Below, in pieces: positions 8,830 through 19,635 of a stretch of DNA of 56,271 nucleotides (its first letter is position 1; the number at the start of each line of letters is the position of its first letter). Origin of the DNA: Hofstenia miamia (lineage: Eukaryota; Xenacoelomorpha; Acoela); the NCBI GenBank assembly GCA_004352715.1, contig SCFE01000018.1:1-56271 (forward strand). The letters run 5' to 3'. The translations under genes were made by a program, and so were the position numbers. The notes beneath the pieces are model-generated. The model made no database searches. It saw nothing but the letters and a program-made list of their open reading frames with translations, and had not been told where the DNA came from.

Positions 8830-10915
8830 CTTCACACAGCTTCATGCTGGTATTCCTCTCAGCTCGGGGAACTCACCAGTTCCCAGGGAGTCTGAGAGCT
8901 TTCCTCAGGACTCTTGCTGTACCTAACAATGCTGCCTTCTGTGCTACCATTCCTCCCCACTTTGGTACTCCCAACTTCTCCAAGTATCTCTTATGTTTCT
9001 TACTCACTGCTCCTAGTGCGACTACTACTACCAGGACTGCTTCAGCCTTCTTTAACTTCCACAGCCTTTCTATTTCCTCTGTCAACTCCCTGTACTTGTC
9101 TATCTACTCTTTCTCCTTGCTTTCTACATTTCTGTCCTTTGGTACTGCTATGTCTATCACAGTTCCTAATCTTTTCTCTTTGTCTACCACTACTATGTCT
9201 GGCCTCCATGCTTCTATTACCTTGCTTGTCTGGATGTTGAAGTCCCACAGTATCTTAACCTTATCCTTCTCTATGACTCCCTGTGGCTTGTGCTCATACC
9301 ACTTGTCTCCTGCTTCTAACCCGTGCTGCCTGCTCAAACTCCAATGTACCATTCTTCCCACCTTGTCATGCCTGAACTTATACTCATTCTCTGCCAATTT
9401 CTCACACCCTGCTATCAGATGATCTACTGTCTCCGCCTCTTTCTTACATAGCCTACACTTATCACTTACTTCTACTCTTCTGTCTATACACTTCTTCACC
9501 CAGTTTGATCTTATTGCTTGCTCCTGTGCTGCCATTATCAGTGCTTTTGTTTCTCTCTTCACTCCTGCCTTCTTTAACCATTTGTTGCTTTCTTCTCTGT
9601 CACACATTTCTGTGTTCCTCCAGTATTCTCCATGCATTGCCTTCTGTCTATACCTTGTTTGTCTCTCTGATTCCATCCTACTCTGGTATACCTTCTTTCC
9701 TTCACTCTCAGTTCTTATCTTCCTTAACTCCTTAGTGACCTCTAGTAGGGATCCTCTAGGTAGCTCTTCTACATATTCCTTTAGCCCTAGTGCTTCTGCT
9801 TCTACAGTTTCCTCCACATTTAGCAGCCCTTTCCCTCCCTTATGCCTTGCCATGTACAGCCTGTCTACATCTCCATTTAGGTTGAATATTCTCTCTGCTG
9901 CTAGTATCTTCCTTGTCTCCCTCTAATTCCCTCAGTTCATTCTTGTTCCACCTAACTATTCCTGCTGAATGTCTCAACACTGGCATTGCCCATGTATTAA
10001 TTGCCTTTATGCTGTTCTGCCCATTCAATGCTGACTTCTGTAGTACCTTCCTTACTCTCCTTTTGTATTCTTTGCTTAACCTCGTCCTCATTTCCTCATG
10101 ATCTGTTCTATCTTTCTCTATCACACCTAAGTACTTGTACCCCTCTTTGACTTCCTCAATCTTATCACCACTGCTCGTCCTCAAACCATCTCCATTTATG
10201 CACTTGCCTCTGGTCATTGTTGCTGTCGCACACTTTCCTAACATAAACTCCAACCCAGACTCTTTACTTGCTATCTCCAATGTGTCCACTTGCTTCTGCA
10301 ACATCTTCCTTGAACTAGCATACATCTTCAGGTCGTCCATGTACCACAGGTGACTCACTGCTCTACCATTCTTCTCCAACTTATACCCTATACCTGTCTT
10401 CTTTAACGTTTCTGTGATGGGGATTAAGCTAACTACAAACAGTAGTGGTGCTAAGCTGTCTCCCTGGAATATGCCTCGCCTAAACCTCAACCTGTGCCCG
10501 TCTATCTCAGTCTGCCACTTTCCCATCTCCCTCTCTAGAAACTCAACCCATTTCCGTGAAACTCCATTGGCCTCTAGCGTCCTCAATACCCACCTATGTG
10601 ATATGCTGTCATACGCCTTCCTGTAGTCTATCCATGCCAATGCTAAGTTTGACTTCCTTTTTCTACACTACTGCCTGGTCTATTAACAACTGACCTCTCG
10701 TCTTTGTCCTAGATCCCTTCTGCTCCTCTGGTATCAACCTGTTCTGTTCTAAGTAACAGGCTAACCTACTTGAAATCACAGAAGTTAGCAATTTCCAAGT
10801 TGTTGGCAGACATGTTATTGGCCTGAAGTTGCTTGCCTCACTACCTTTCTTAGGGTCCTTCTGTATCAGAAATGTCCTTCCCACTACCATCCACTTCCCA
10901 CACTCATCTTCAGTG
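8830..10915 (-). mobile_element. RLE-type LINE (NeSL/R2-like clade), 5'-truncated
   Basis: Minus-strand coding contains, in order, reverse transcriptase, a CCHC zinc knuckle, a restriction-like endonuclease and a conserved hydrophobic C-terminus. This layout is diagnostic of early-branching LINEs (R2, NeSL, R4, Hero/Utopia types) rather than APE LINEs. GC content and codon use are clearly richer than in the surrounding sequence. The 5' end is truncated at about 10905-10925, inside a Tc1 transposase. A degraded relative lies at 54040-54840 (plus) and a short 3' fragment at 31840-31915. Confidence 0.85.
8860..10905 (-). pseudogene. RLE-LINE polyprotein: RT, CCHC knuckle, restriction-like endonuclease
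   Basis: RT start (10663-10905): VVGRTFLIQKDPKKG, SNFRPITCLPTTWKLLT, LIPEEQKG. RT palm (9840-10640): AWIDYRKAYDSISHRW, GIFQGDSLAPLLF and the catalytic box YMDDLKMYA, then a thumb with YKYLGVIEKD. Next frame (9104-9853): zinc knuckle CRLCKK...HLIAGC, then RPDIVVVDKEKRLGTVIDIA, the PD..D/K nuclease core of R2-like RLEs. C-terminus (8873-9085): ERLWKLKKAEAVLVVVVALG and ALRLPGNW. Frame breaks near 10650, 9845 and 9100 divide it into four frames, so this copy is dead or carries assembly indels. Intact relatives nick a specific DNA target and reverse-transcribe their RNA at the nick. Confidence 0.85.
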
Positions 10916-11800
10916 TGAAGAGTATGCTGTCCAATTCGATATATGACCTCTTTCCACATATTTTTGATAATGTTAAGTTCTGGAGATTGGCCAGGCCAGT
11001 CAGCAAGGATAACAACCCCATTATTGTGAAAAAAAAATTTCATTTTTTTTGAGGTATGACAGGGAGCACAATCCTGCTGATATATTGATCACTTGTAAGG
11101 AGTGGCAAATGTTCCTTTTCTAGAATCCGAGTATATTAAGAGCTTAGGAGAGTACCAGTGATGTGAACAATCTTGCAAAAGACACATTTCCATATTGCAC
11201 CCCATACCATTACAGGGTTTCCACCATAATTCATAGCTCCCTGAGTAAGTTGAGGCAATAATCTGAACTTCTTCCCAGTTGATCTCTTTATCAACATTCT
11301 TTTCAATGAGCATAGCTCAAATCTTGAGTCATCTGAAAATATAACATTAGGCCCACCTCTGCTGGCGCAGTCTTTGCTTTCAAGTTAAGAATTGCTACTA
11401 ATTTCCCAATTGAGTACTTCTTCAGGACGTTTCACACAATTCTTGCAGTCACGAGGTAAAAATCAGCCCATTTCTTGCAAAGACCCTCTGAAGTCTTCCT
11501 TAGATTTCGCTTTTAAATGCACACAAGAGCTGATTGGGAGATCTTAGAGGTTTTCTTGGTCTTCCGAACTTTGGCGTGGGGGCAATCATGTTTTCAGAAG
11601 TGAAAAGTCTAAAGATATCCCCGGCAGTACTTCGAGGTAGCTCTACAAGTCGGGCTATATTACATTGACAAATCCCTTTCAAAAGTTTGGAGATAATCAA
11701 CTCGCGGATGACAAGAGGTACGTAACCAGGCATCATATATGGCGAAAAAGACTGTTGTTCAGCCTTTGTAATATAAATAGACTGAAAAAAGCTCAAACCA
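10915..11800 (-). pseudogene. Tc1-like transposase, truncated by the RLE LINE
   Basis: The N-terminal DNA-binding part (11500-11796) has two helix-turn-helix modules, PLVIRELIISKLLKG and STAGDIFRLF, and a GRPRKP hook-like linker. The catalytic part follows in other frames, with the AMNYGGN..WG block (11200-11240) and QDCAPCHTSKKMKFF containing the second Asp. Last is ADWPGQSPELNIIKNMW, where the third catalytic Glu (normally in IEN) reads Lys. Frameshifts, this Lys and the loss of the C-terminus show an inactive cut-and-paste transposase. Confidence 0.85.
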
Positions 11801-12891
11801 TGAAACTATTTACATATTCGCAGATTTGGTGTAAAGTGGCCGAATACATTTTTCCAAGAATTTTTTTTGCTAACAACAAGCATTGTAGCATTTCTCCTTA
11901 AGATCTAAAGTAAACATTGATAATTATGTCTCAACACTGATTAATTCCTCTTTCTGCAGCACCAAATCTAATTTAAATATACATATGACATTCTTGGCGT
12001 CTATTTCTTAGAAATATTTATGACAAATCATGGATGGCCGAATTCTTTGGTTTCAGTACTGTATATGTAAAAAGGTTTTGCTGAAATTATAGCAACATAT
12101 ATTTTATTAGGTTTCCCCATGAAAATCAACAAAATCAAAAATTTATTAGATGATTCTATGGCCAATGAAATGAACACAATTACAATAAAAACGAAATACT
12201 CGATATGGCCTCTTTTTCTTTTAATGGCATACTTCAATCTACACTGGAAAGCTTCACCCAAAGCAGGCAGCACTTCTTAAGGCATCAAGGCCAATTGCCG
12301 ATGCAACTTTGACTTGAACGTATCCAGCCTATCTTGAAAAGCCCTGTAGACCATACTCTCCAAGATTGTCTTAAGGTCTTCTTTGAGGACTCTAAGTATC
12401 AAAGTGCGTTTGACACCTGCTTCAAATGAAAGGAAAGTATTAGAAGAACAGATTAAGCTGTTTTTCTTTTCAAATTATCATTATATGAGGTATTACAAAT
12501 GCATTTAAGAAGTTCAAAGTGGTCAAATTTGAGCACTCGGGCTTTCTAGTGTTAAACAACACCAAGGAAAAGTTGAAAAAACCATTGCTAATCTGATGCA
12601 AAGACATTTCATTCTAGCTGTTAGTTATCTACATCACTTTCAATTTGCAGAAAATGTCTCAAAGACCAAATGCAAATCTGGAGCCCGCTTTTTAAGCAAC
12701 ATTTCTTTGATGTGTGCCTCCGGCCTAAATCAAGAGATTTATCATTTTTTGTAAATGTATACATTGAATCAAATGTACAATTCTATAAATATGGAAAACA
12801 TTTTAAATAACTTAATTTCCAGGAGTCGGTGGATAAATTTATCAGAAATAGCAACAAGGTCTATGCTAAAATGTATTACAAAATTTTTTCG
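11801..12891. other. Unresolved AT-rich interval
   Basis: No confident gene. A minus-strand open frame at 12028-12273 contains KRKRGHIEYF, reminiscent of the GGHIEY tail of mariner/Tc1 transposases. A plus-strand stretch near 12560-12610 vaguely resembles an integrase HQGKVEKT segment. Both are too short to call. Confidence 0.4.
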
Positions 12892-13230
12892 TTAATGTTC
12901 AAAGATCCTCATTTGCTCAAAATGCAAAACAAAAGTATAGCAATTTTCTTTCTCCTTAAATGTAACTTTACATTTCTTGAAATTCATCAGCTCATGTAGA
13001 GTTTTATTCTTGTTTTCCTTTGAAGGTCTGACCACCATTAGATGCATATATTCAAGATTCCAATTATAAGTCCCCTTAATCTTTCATAGTAGTGCATCAT
13101 GTGTATAGCCAATGTAGGTTCCCTGATGTACAAATCGATTTAAGGATCCAGTTTTAAAGATACTTTGATTAGTTTGCAGATCAAATGTCCTAATCTTCTC
13201 TCCCCAAGAATTGTATCTTATTGTTATTGC
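12892..13230 (-). pseudogene. PLAT/LH2-like secreted protein, broken exon 2 (family member 3)
   Basis: A minus-strand exon bounded by an acceptor (TTTTTAG, then the exon from 13230) and a TAA stop at 12892. It aligns along its whole length with exon 2 of the genes at 31356-33622 and 51112-53211. Shared points include a start of ITIRY versus TIKY, a YIG/FG position, a W-N-x-E pattern (NWNLEYMHLMV versus AWNFEFVKLMV) and a similar length (113 versus 111-112 codons). One in-frame TGA at 13084-13086 sits exactly where both relatives have the Cys of A.LC. No exon 1 was found upstream on this strand; LINE B and piggyBac occupy that side. Probably a recently dead family member. Confidence 0.7.
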
Positions 13231-13426
13231 CTAAAAACTTTGTTTCAAATATTAGTTAAATTCCTTAATGAACACTCTTTGAATACATGCCCACCCTAGC
13301 ATCAAAATTGCTGATAGTGCTGCGAATACTATAAATTATATGTTTGAATTATATACTTTTGATAAATAATTAATTTCAATTTATCTCGACTGCACTGAAA
13401 TTTCACAAAAAAATTAAAATCGTGTA

Positions 13427-13578
13427 TTTGAATGCTAGAAGTCTATTAGCGTATAGAAGTGAATTCAAAGAAGTAGTTGACTCTTCAAATCAAAACACCA
13501 TTTTTGAATGCTAGAAGTCTATTAGCGTATAGAAGTGAATTCAAAGAAGTAGTTGACTCTTCAAATTAAAACACCAAA
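13427..13578 (+). repeat. 76-bp tandem duplication inside LINE B endonuclease
   Basis: Units at 13427-13502 and 13503-13578 are almost identical (one C/T difference near the end). 76 is not a multiple of 3, so the copy itself breaks the frame. Confidence 0.9.
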
Positions 13579-14708
13579 TATGCTGCTACTGAAACTTGGT
13601 TTAATAATACACCATCTGATGTTTAACTTCAAAAAAAGTATATTTAATACTTCCAGTAAAGAAAGAGGCAGCAGAGGAGGTGGATTACTGTTAATTGTTC
13701 CTAAAATTTGTAAATCAATAAGATGCGAAAATGTAGAAACTTGCAATAAAAAATCTCTATGGATTAATATCTGCATCAGCAAACTGCATTCATTGATTTC
13801 TGTATGTTATAATCCAAAAAAAACAATATATGAAACATTTCTTCAACTATCTAAATGAAATTGGAGAGAAGTTTTCATTTTCGGCGATTTAAATATAAAC
13901 CAGTTTGACAAACATGTAGTTATTCGCAGTTTTCTAACTGAGAGAATGCAAAGTGCATGGGTAAAAGACACATGTTCTGACTACATCAAAACTGATAAAG
14001 GTGTGCCGCAAAGAACCGTACTAGGACCTTTATTGTTCAACTTTTATATAAATGATATACATACGTATGTACATAATTTCAAGATTTTACAATATGCAGC
14101 AAAATATAACGTCTTTGCAATCATACTTTCATAAAAATAGGTTAACATTAAATAGCAAGAAAACACAGTTCATTATTTTTACTCCAAGATATCTAAAGAA
14201 CACATCAAAAAAGATAAAATTGAAAATATCCTGACTAAAAGATCCAATAGAGCAATCCAGCAGCGTTAGATATCTTGGAGTTGAACTTGACGAATACCTT
14301 GGTTTTGAGAAGTTCACACAGAATAAAATAAAAAACATGTCAGCTGCTATCCAGTATTTGCACCAATTAAGAGGCATTGCCCATAGAAAACAGCTCATCC
14401 ACGCATTTTTACTAGGCCATTTTAGCTATGCCTGTATACTGTTGACCAGTCTAGCATAGTCAAAGATGGACAGATTAAATAAAGTCTTCAACAGGTCAAT
14501 TGCAACAATTTTTCACAATAATAGACAATATACAAGACAGATTCTAAAACAACACAAAATATTACCACCTAAATATCTCATTCAGTGTCTTTGTCTAATC
14601 AGTTTATATAAGCAAATAAATGTAATTAATACGCAAAATATAATAAACTGCAAAATCAAAATTAACGCAAGAACAAACAAATGTATATGTAAATATCGAG
14701 TAAAATAA
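13553..14708 (+). pseudogene. LINE B ORF2 remnants (endonuclease, RT, tail)
   Basis: 13553-13858 covers the middle of the endonuclease. 13946-14134 is the RT block around VPQRTVLGPLLF. 14236-14460 covers the YLGVELDE thumb and a connected helical region. 14466-14708 is the C-terminal tail (MDRLNKVFNRSIATIF). Multiple frame changes and a large deletion between endonuclease and RT remove function. The protein differs in detail from LINE A, so it is a separate family. Confidence 0.7.
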
Positions 14709-14756
14709 TCATTTTGGCAACAATAATACTGCGTATCATCTTCGAAGTTATGGAAT

Positions 14757-16481
14757 ATGAGTAGTACAGACAATAGTTCTGCAGTGCCTTCACGCGCAAA
14801 AAGAAGAAAAATTCAAAATAATAAGTCTCTAACTCTGGATGAAATTGCAAATTTGTTGGCAGAGCTATCGGGCGAGTACACAAGTGATTTCAGTTATAGT
14901 GACAGTGACGAAGAATTCATTCCTCCCAAAAATGCTCATGATATTTCTGATTCGGAAGATGAAGAGGAAGATGAAGAAGAAGAGGAAGAACATATGGTGC
15001 AAGGAGCGACATTCAGCAGCATGATTCCGCTTTAGTAGAAAACATAATTTGGGAAAATGACCCAACATCGATGAAAAAATTTCCTTTTACAAAATCCGAG
15101 TGTTTGCTACAACCTTTGCCAGGTAACAATCCTATAGATTATTTTCGCTACTTATTTACCGATAATATCTTGGATGAAATAATTACTCAAACCAATGACT
15201 ATGCTCGTAAAGTACTTTGTCACCGTGAGAAAACATTCTCGGATTGATGCTTGCAAGGACACTACAAAAGATGAAATATTGATATTTATGGGATTAATTT
15301 TACATATGGGAACTATACGAATGAACCGCATACAGGATTACTGGAAAACAGATGCACTGTTTGGCTTACGTGTATTCTCAGATAATATGAGTAGGAATCG
15401 CTTTCTGTTATTACTGAGAACATTGCACTTTGGAAAAATCCCAGAGCAGAATGCTGAACCCTCAAAGGATCGACTGTATAAAATCAGAAGTATCGTGAAT
15501 TTGTTGAACACTCGGTTATCTGAAATATATTATCCAGGACGAGAGATTAGTTTGGATGAGTATTGTGGCGTGGACGACTCATTTTTAGGCAGTATATACC
15601 AAATAAACGCCATAAATACGGCATCAAGTTGTATATGATCACAACGTCTAATGGTATTGTTCTCAAATTTATGGTATATACAGGTATGTTGAATGATTCT
15701 GGTGGGAAAGGACACGCACAAAAAGTTGTGATAAATTTACTTGATGGAATGCTAGATGTAGGACATAGCATATATTTGGACAATTATTACAATAGCTATG
15801 AATTGGCGAAATGTCTTGCTGATAGGAAAACTCATTGCACTGGGACAATCAGAAAGAACAGGAAGACATTTCCGAAAGAAGTTAGCAATAAAAAACTAAA
15901 GAATGGAGAAACTGTAGCAAAGTATGCTAATGGTGTAATAATAGCTAAGTGGAAGGACAAAAGGGACGTTACTTACATTTCTAATGAATACAAAAATGAT
16001 ATTGAAGAAACGAAAAACAAAAAAGGCGAAGAGAAATTAAAACCTCTTCCTGTAATTCAATATAATAAATTCATGGCAGATATTGATAAGCAAGATCAGA
16101 TGCTTGCTTATTATCCATGCGAAAGGAAAACCATTAGGTAGCCTACCAAAATATTTGTGCATATTTTGCAATTAATGATGATGAATTCCCACTTTATCTA
16201 TAACAAATATTCTAAGAAAAATGTATCACTTTATGACTTTCGTTTATCAGTTATAAAATGCTTATTGAAACAGCCATCTGACCTTCGGGCTACTGTGCGA
16301 GATCCAACTCAATCTGAACATGTTCTCAAACCACGTGAAGAAAAAAAGTTACAACGATACAACGAAAGCAGTGCAAAAGTTGCTATTCCCAAGGAAAACG
16401 GAAAGATACTATCTATATCTGCAAAGTTTGTGAAGGATCTCCTGGTTATTGCTTAGATTGTGCAAAGATAACGCACAAATA
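14757..16481 (+). pseudogene. piggyBac transposase (PGBD/DDE_Tnp_1_7), decayed
   Basis: The N-terminus (14757-15035) has a basic patch (SRAKRRK) and a long acidic Asp/Glu run, typical of piggyBac. The catalytic region follows in several frames. ISLDEYCGVDDSF carries the first Asp. PNKRHKYGIKLY follows. HSIYLDNYYNSYELA carries the second Asp, and YNKFMADIDKQDQM the third. The end encodes a cysteine-rich DNA-binding domain, CKVCEGSPGYCLDCAK, finishing at 16481. Breaks: frame changes near 15030, 15200, 15600 and 16390, and an in-frame TAG at 16139-16141. In life such enzymes cut at TTAA and leave no scar. Confidence 0.9.
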
Positions 16482-16874
16482 ACATGCTGAAATATTTAAT
16501 CTGTAATAATATCATTGTAAGTAATTTCCATAAAACTCATTTGAAATACTATATATTTGTTTGTAATACAATTTTATAAAAAAATAAGCATTATTTTTCT
16601 TATTTCGATTCATTTTTATACGTCATACGCCAGCGCGTGGTGTGGCATATAGCAATTTCTTTTACCTCTAGTGCCTATCACGTGCTGGCGCGTGGTATAA
16701 AAATATGTGATGACGCCCTACACAAAAACAGTGTGATACACATATTTATCTTCTATTATCACTTTTAATTGATATTTGTTATAAAATGTAAGTCGCGTTT
16801 TGGGAAGAATCTACTTCTATGTTAGGGCATTAGCTATCAACACATCATCACGTGGACGGCAGTGAACGTGTTAA
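16482..16874 (+). mobile_element. piggyBac right-end noncoding region and candidate TIR
   Basis: After the stop, GCGCGTGGT recurs twice (about 16634 and 16690). The segment ends with a TIR-like sequence whose reverse complement starts CACGTTCACTGCCG, immediately followed by TTAA (16871-16874), the piggyBac target site. No matching left terminus was found before 14757, so the copy appears left-truncated where it meets LINE B. Confidence 0.5.
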
Positions 16875-17010
16875 TAACAAATTTTAATATTGATGAATAT
16901 TTTGTTTATTGAAGCACTTCTAGGTCATAACTTTTAGAAAAATTCTATAATTTAGTCGTTTTTTGCCTATTAAAATAGAAACTTTTCTTACTTTGAGGAA
17001 TTTAATAGCG
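16875..17010. other. AT-rich spacer
   Basis: No feature recognised between the piggyBac end and the following MITE. Confidence 0.5.
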
Positions 17011-17358
17011 AAAGGCGCGTTTACATATGTGCGTCAAGAGGAAAGTTGAACACAAAATAAATGGAAAATATATTCCGTTCCTCTCATCCGTGCGCTTTCG
17101 CTTTCAATTTTGTGGGGTGTTTACATTAGAAATCTATTGAAATCGTCAAATGAAATCAACATGAGAAACAGATGTAAACGCGACATGCGCTATTGAAATC
17201 GTCAAATGAAATCAACATGAGGAACAGATGTAAACCGCGACCATTCGCTATTGAAATCGTCAAATGAAATCAACATGAGGAACAGATGTAAACGCGTCCA
17301 TGCGCTATTGAATTCACTTGACGAATTCCTCAAGTTGAACCAGTGTAAACGGGCCTTA
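17011..17358. mobile_element. MITE with AAGGC.CGTTTACA ends and 57-bp internal repeats
   Basis: The left end AAAGGCGCGTTTACAT and the right end (reverse complement AAGGCCCGTTTACAC) form short terminal inverted repeats. Inside are three near-identical tandem units starting at 17134, 17190 and 17248 (56-58 bp). A partial fourth starts at 17305. Each contains CTATTGAAATCGTCAAATG and AACAGATGTAAAC. No coding capacity. The ends resemble those of non-autonomous DNA transposons; superfamily unknown. Confidence 0.6.
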
Positions 17359-17781
17359 TAAAAGCTTTTATGAGCATTTTCTAAACAGTGGATATAGTTA
17401 TTTCGACATTTACGTCTAAACAAACAAAACCGTTAATCCTATTTAAAGTATTGCAGCTACCAGATAAACTTGTCGAATGCATATAGAACAATTTTGTATA
17501 CTGTGAACTATCTTGCTTTATTTGAGTTTGCGTGAAAATTACATTTAAGAATGAAGGCAATTCATAAAAATAAATAATTTGTCTAGCGGAATATTTAAAT
17601 CAATCATTTTATGCATATTCAAACTGCAGATTACAAACATTCACTAAAAGAAACAGATGGAAGTCAGTCGGCACTTACTAGTGGACCGGGACCGGGCTGA
17701 TCATGCACGAGATCTGGTCACTCTTAATTTCATTACCTCGGTCAAAATCGGTCACTTTAAGATGTGTCACTGGCAGGGGTG
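17359..17781. other. Spacer leading into assembly gap
   Basis: AT-rich until about 17655, then a GC-richer stretch (GGACCGGGACCGGGCTGATC and following) up to the gap. The same compositional shift continues just after the gap (18456-18520), so an unidentified repeat probably spans it. Confidence 0.4.
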
Positions 17782-18455
17782 NNNNNNNNNNNNNNNNNNN
17801 NNNNNNNNNNNNNNNNNNNNNNNNNNNNNNNNNNNNNNNNNNNNNNNNNNNNNNNNNNNNNNNNNNNNNNNNNNNNNNNNNNNNNNNNNNNNNNNNNNNN
17901 NNNNNNNNNNNNNNNNNNNNNNNNNNNNNNNNNNNNNNNNNNNNNNNNNNNNNNNNNNNNNNNNNNNNNNNNNNNNNNNNNNNNNNNNNNNNNNNNNNNN
18001 NNNNNNNNNNNNNNNNNNNNNNNNNNNNNNNNNNNNNNNNNNNNNNNNNNNNNNNNNNNNNNNNNNNNNNNNNNNNNNNNNNNNNNNNNNNNNNNNNNNN
18101 NNNNNNNNNNNNNNNNNNNNNNNNNNNNNNNNNNNNNNNNNNNNNNNNNNNNNNNNNNNNNNNNNNNNNNNNNNNNNNNNNNNNNNNNNNNNNNNNNNNN
18201 NNNNNNNNNNNNNNNNNNNNNNNNNNNNNNNNNNNNNNNNNNNNNNNNNNNNNNNNNNNNNNNNNNNNNNNNNNNNNNNNNNNNNNNNNNNNNNNNNNNN
18301 NNNNNNNNNNNNNNNNNNNNNNNNNNNNNNNNNNNNNNNNNNNNNNNNNNNNNNNNNNNNNNNNNNNNNNNNNNNNNNNNNNNNNNNNNNNNNNNNNNNN
18401 NNNNNNNNNNNNNNNNNNNNNNNNNNNNNNNNNNNNNNNNNNNNNNNNNNNNNNN
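17782..18455. other. Assembly gap (674 N)
   Basis: Unsequenced. Confidence 1.
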
Positions 18456-19635
18456 TGATATCTGGTCATACCGGTCTGGGAGTTTCTCAAATCTCAAGCT
18501 GCGATAGCACGTGGCCATATTTATACTTAATAAAATATGATTGTAAATACACTGTAATTTAAAAAACCTTCACTTATGTACATTGTACGATTGTGCGAAA
18601 AAGTTCACTAACTTTGTCAAGTCGTCTTTTTTGAATCAATACAAGTGCATAACGTAATAGTGCAATTGAACATTTAATGTCGATTCATTGGTATAAATTC
18701 TGTAAATATGAGCCCTAAGGATCTAAGTATCTAAACAATAATATAACACCAGCCATTATGAAAAGCGAAAGTTGATCCAGAAGGGTGGCACTGAGCTAGC
18801 AATCGACGGGCGCGTCGCTGTGCAGATGCCCGTACCTATAGTGGCCCTAAAACCAGGGTAATAGAGGTGTTACCATGTGTACTTTGTGCATTTGGGGGCG
18901 GTAACTGTCGAGACGCCTGTCTGTTTAGTATTTGTGGCGGACAGACGATGACAAAGTGGAAACACTGTTTGCAAGACTGCTACTGTTGCCAGCTTCATGA
19001 ATGCGTCTCATGGGACAGTCATACAGGGATAACTATTTTGTCTCTAGCCAATAAGATAGGCCTATGCCGGAGTTTGCTGTGCCTCTTATTGAAGCAGCTT
19101 TGCTGTGTCAGTTATTTTAGCTGCAAGCAGGCGCTCTCTTAGTCGTCACCGTTAGTAGACTTGGTTGGCCAAAGCGGGAGAGGCGTAACTCTCTCAACTG
19201 AAGATTGGCCTTCGGTTTCACTCTGCTGATCAGACTCAACACAGCATATATATTTCGTGATTTTACAGTTTTTGGTGAAAATGAATTTAACATTTTGATA
19301 GACCAAGAAGTGTCGAAAACACATAAAGCTTTCACATTGTAAGCAATAAGATTGCTATTCATATTACCCGCTAGCCTTACAGTACACAACCATAAATGAA
19401 TTAATGCAAAAAAACATGGATCGGCACTGACAATTTTTTACACTGAGATACTACAAAAATCAATAATTATGATGGAACTAGTTACATTACAGTTTTCTCT
19501 GTGTGGTTATAGAGCATGCTAGTGGCTGCAGAAAGAATGTTGACTAGGGTTATGGGGCAATTTGCATTTATTGCCCAGCACTTTGAGTAATTTTAATGCT
19601 TTAATTATCAAATTTGGGAAGTTTTTTCTAAAAAA
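18456..19635. other. Compositionally mixed interval, no confident gene
   Basis: 18780-19200 is noticeably more GC-rich than its surroundings, with several Leu- and Cys-rich short frames on the plus strand. One runs 18867-19142. None shows a recognisable domain or a clean exon structure. It could be a decayed gene or an old transposon. Confidence 0.35.

Larger units (their letters stand above)
13380..14710 (+). mobile_element. LINE B (APE-type non-LTR retrotransposon), internally deleted
   Basis: The plus-strand pieces are in ORF2 order. APE endonuclease start: LNARSLLAYRSEFKEVV, then ATETWFNN. Middle: FNTSSKERGSRGGGLLL and FGDLNI (13553-13910). A deletion joins this to RT block KGVPQRTVLGPLLFNFYIND, with the following YADD region degenerate (QYAAK). 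The RT thumb is RYLGVELDEYLGF and the C-terminal tail runs to about 14705. It contains an internal 76-bp tandem duplication. It abuts the piggyBac coding region without its own visible 3' end. Confidence 0.75.

Noticed and set aside
8844-9926. Plus-strand Ser/Leu-rich ORFs (up to 192 residues)
   Set aside because: Shadows of the RLE-LINE coding strand. The minus strand carries the recognisable RT, knuckle and nuclease motifs.
12430-12720. Integrase-like HQGKVEKTIANL string on the plus strand
   Set aside because: Only one short motif, with no catalytic residues or neighbouring domain support.
17657-18562. Long open frames across the 674-N gap, and similar frames across the other gaps
   Set aside because: They are open only because N codons are not stops. 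The real flanking residues are short and unrelated.
18867-19142. Cys-rich 91-residue plus-strand ORF resembling a secreted peptide
   Set aside because: No signal peptide or regular Cys spacing. The Cys/Leu bias follows from local TGC/CTG-rich composition.
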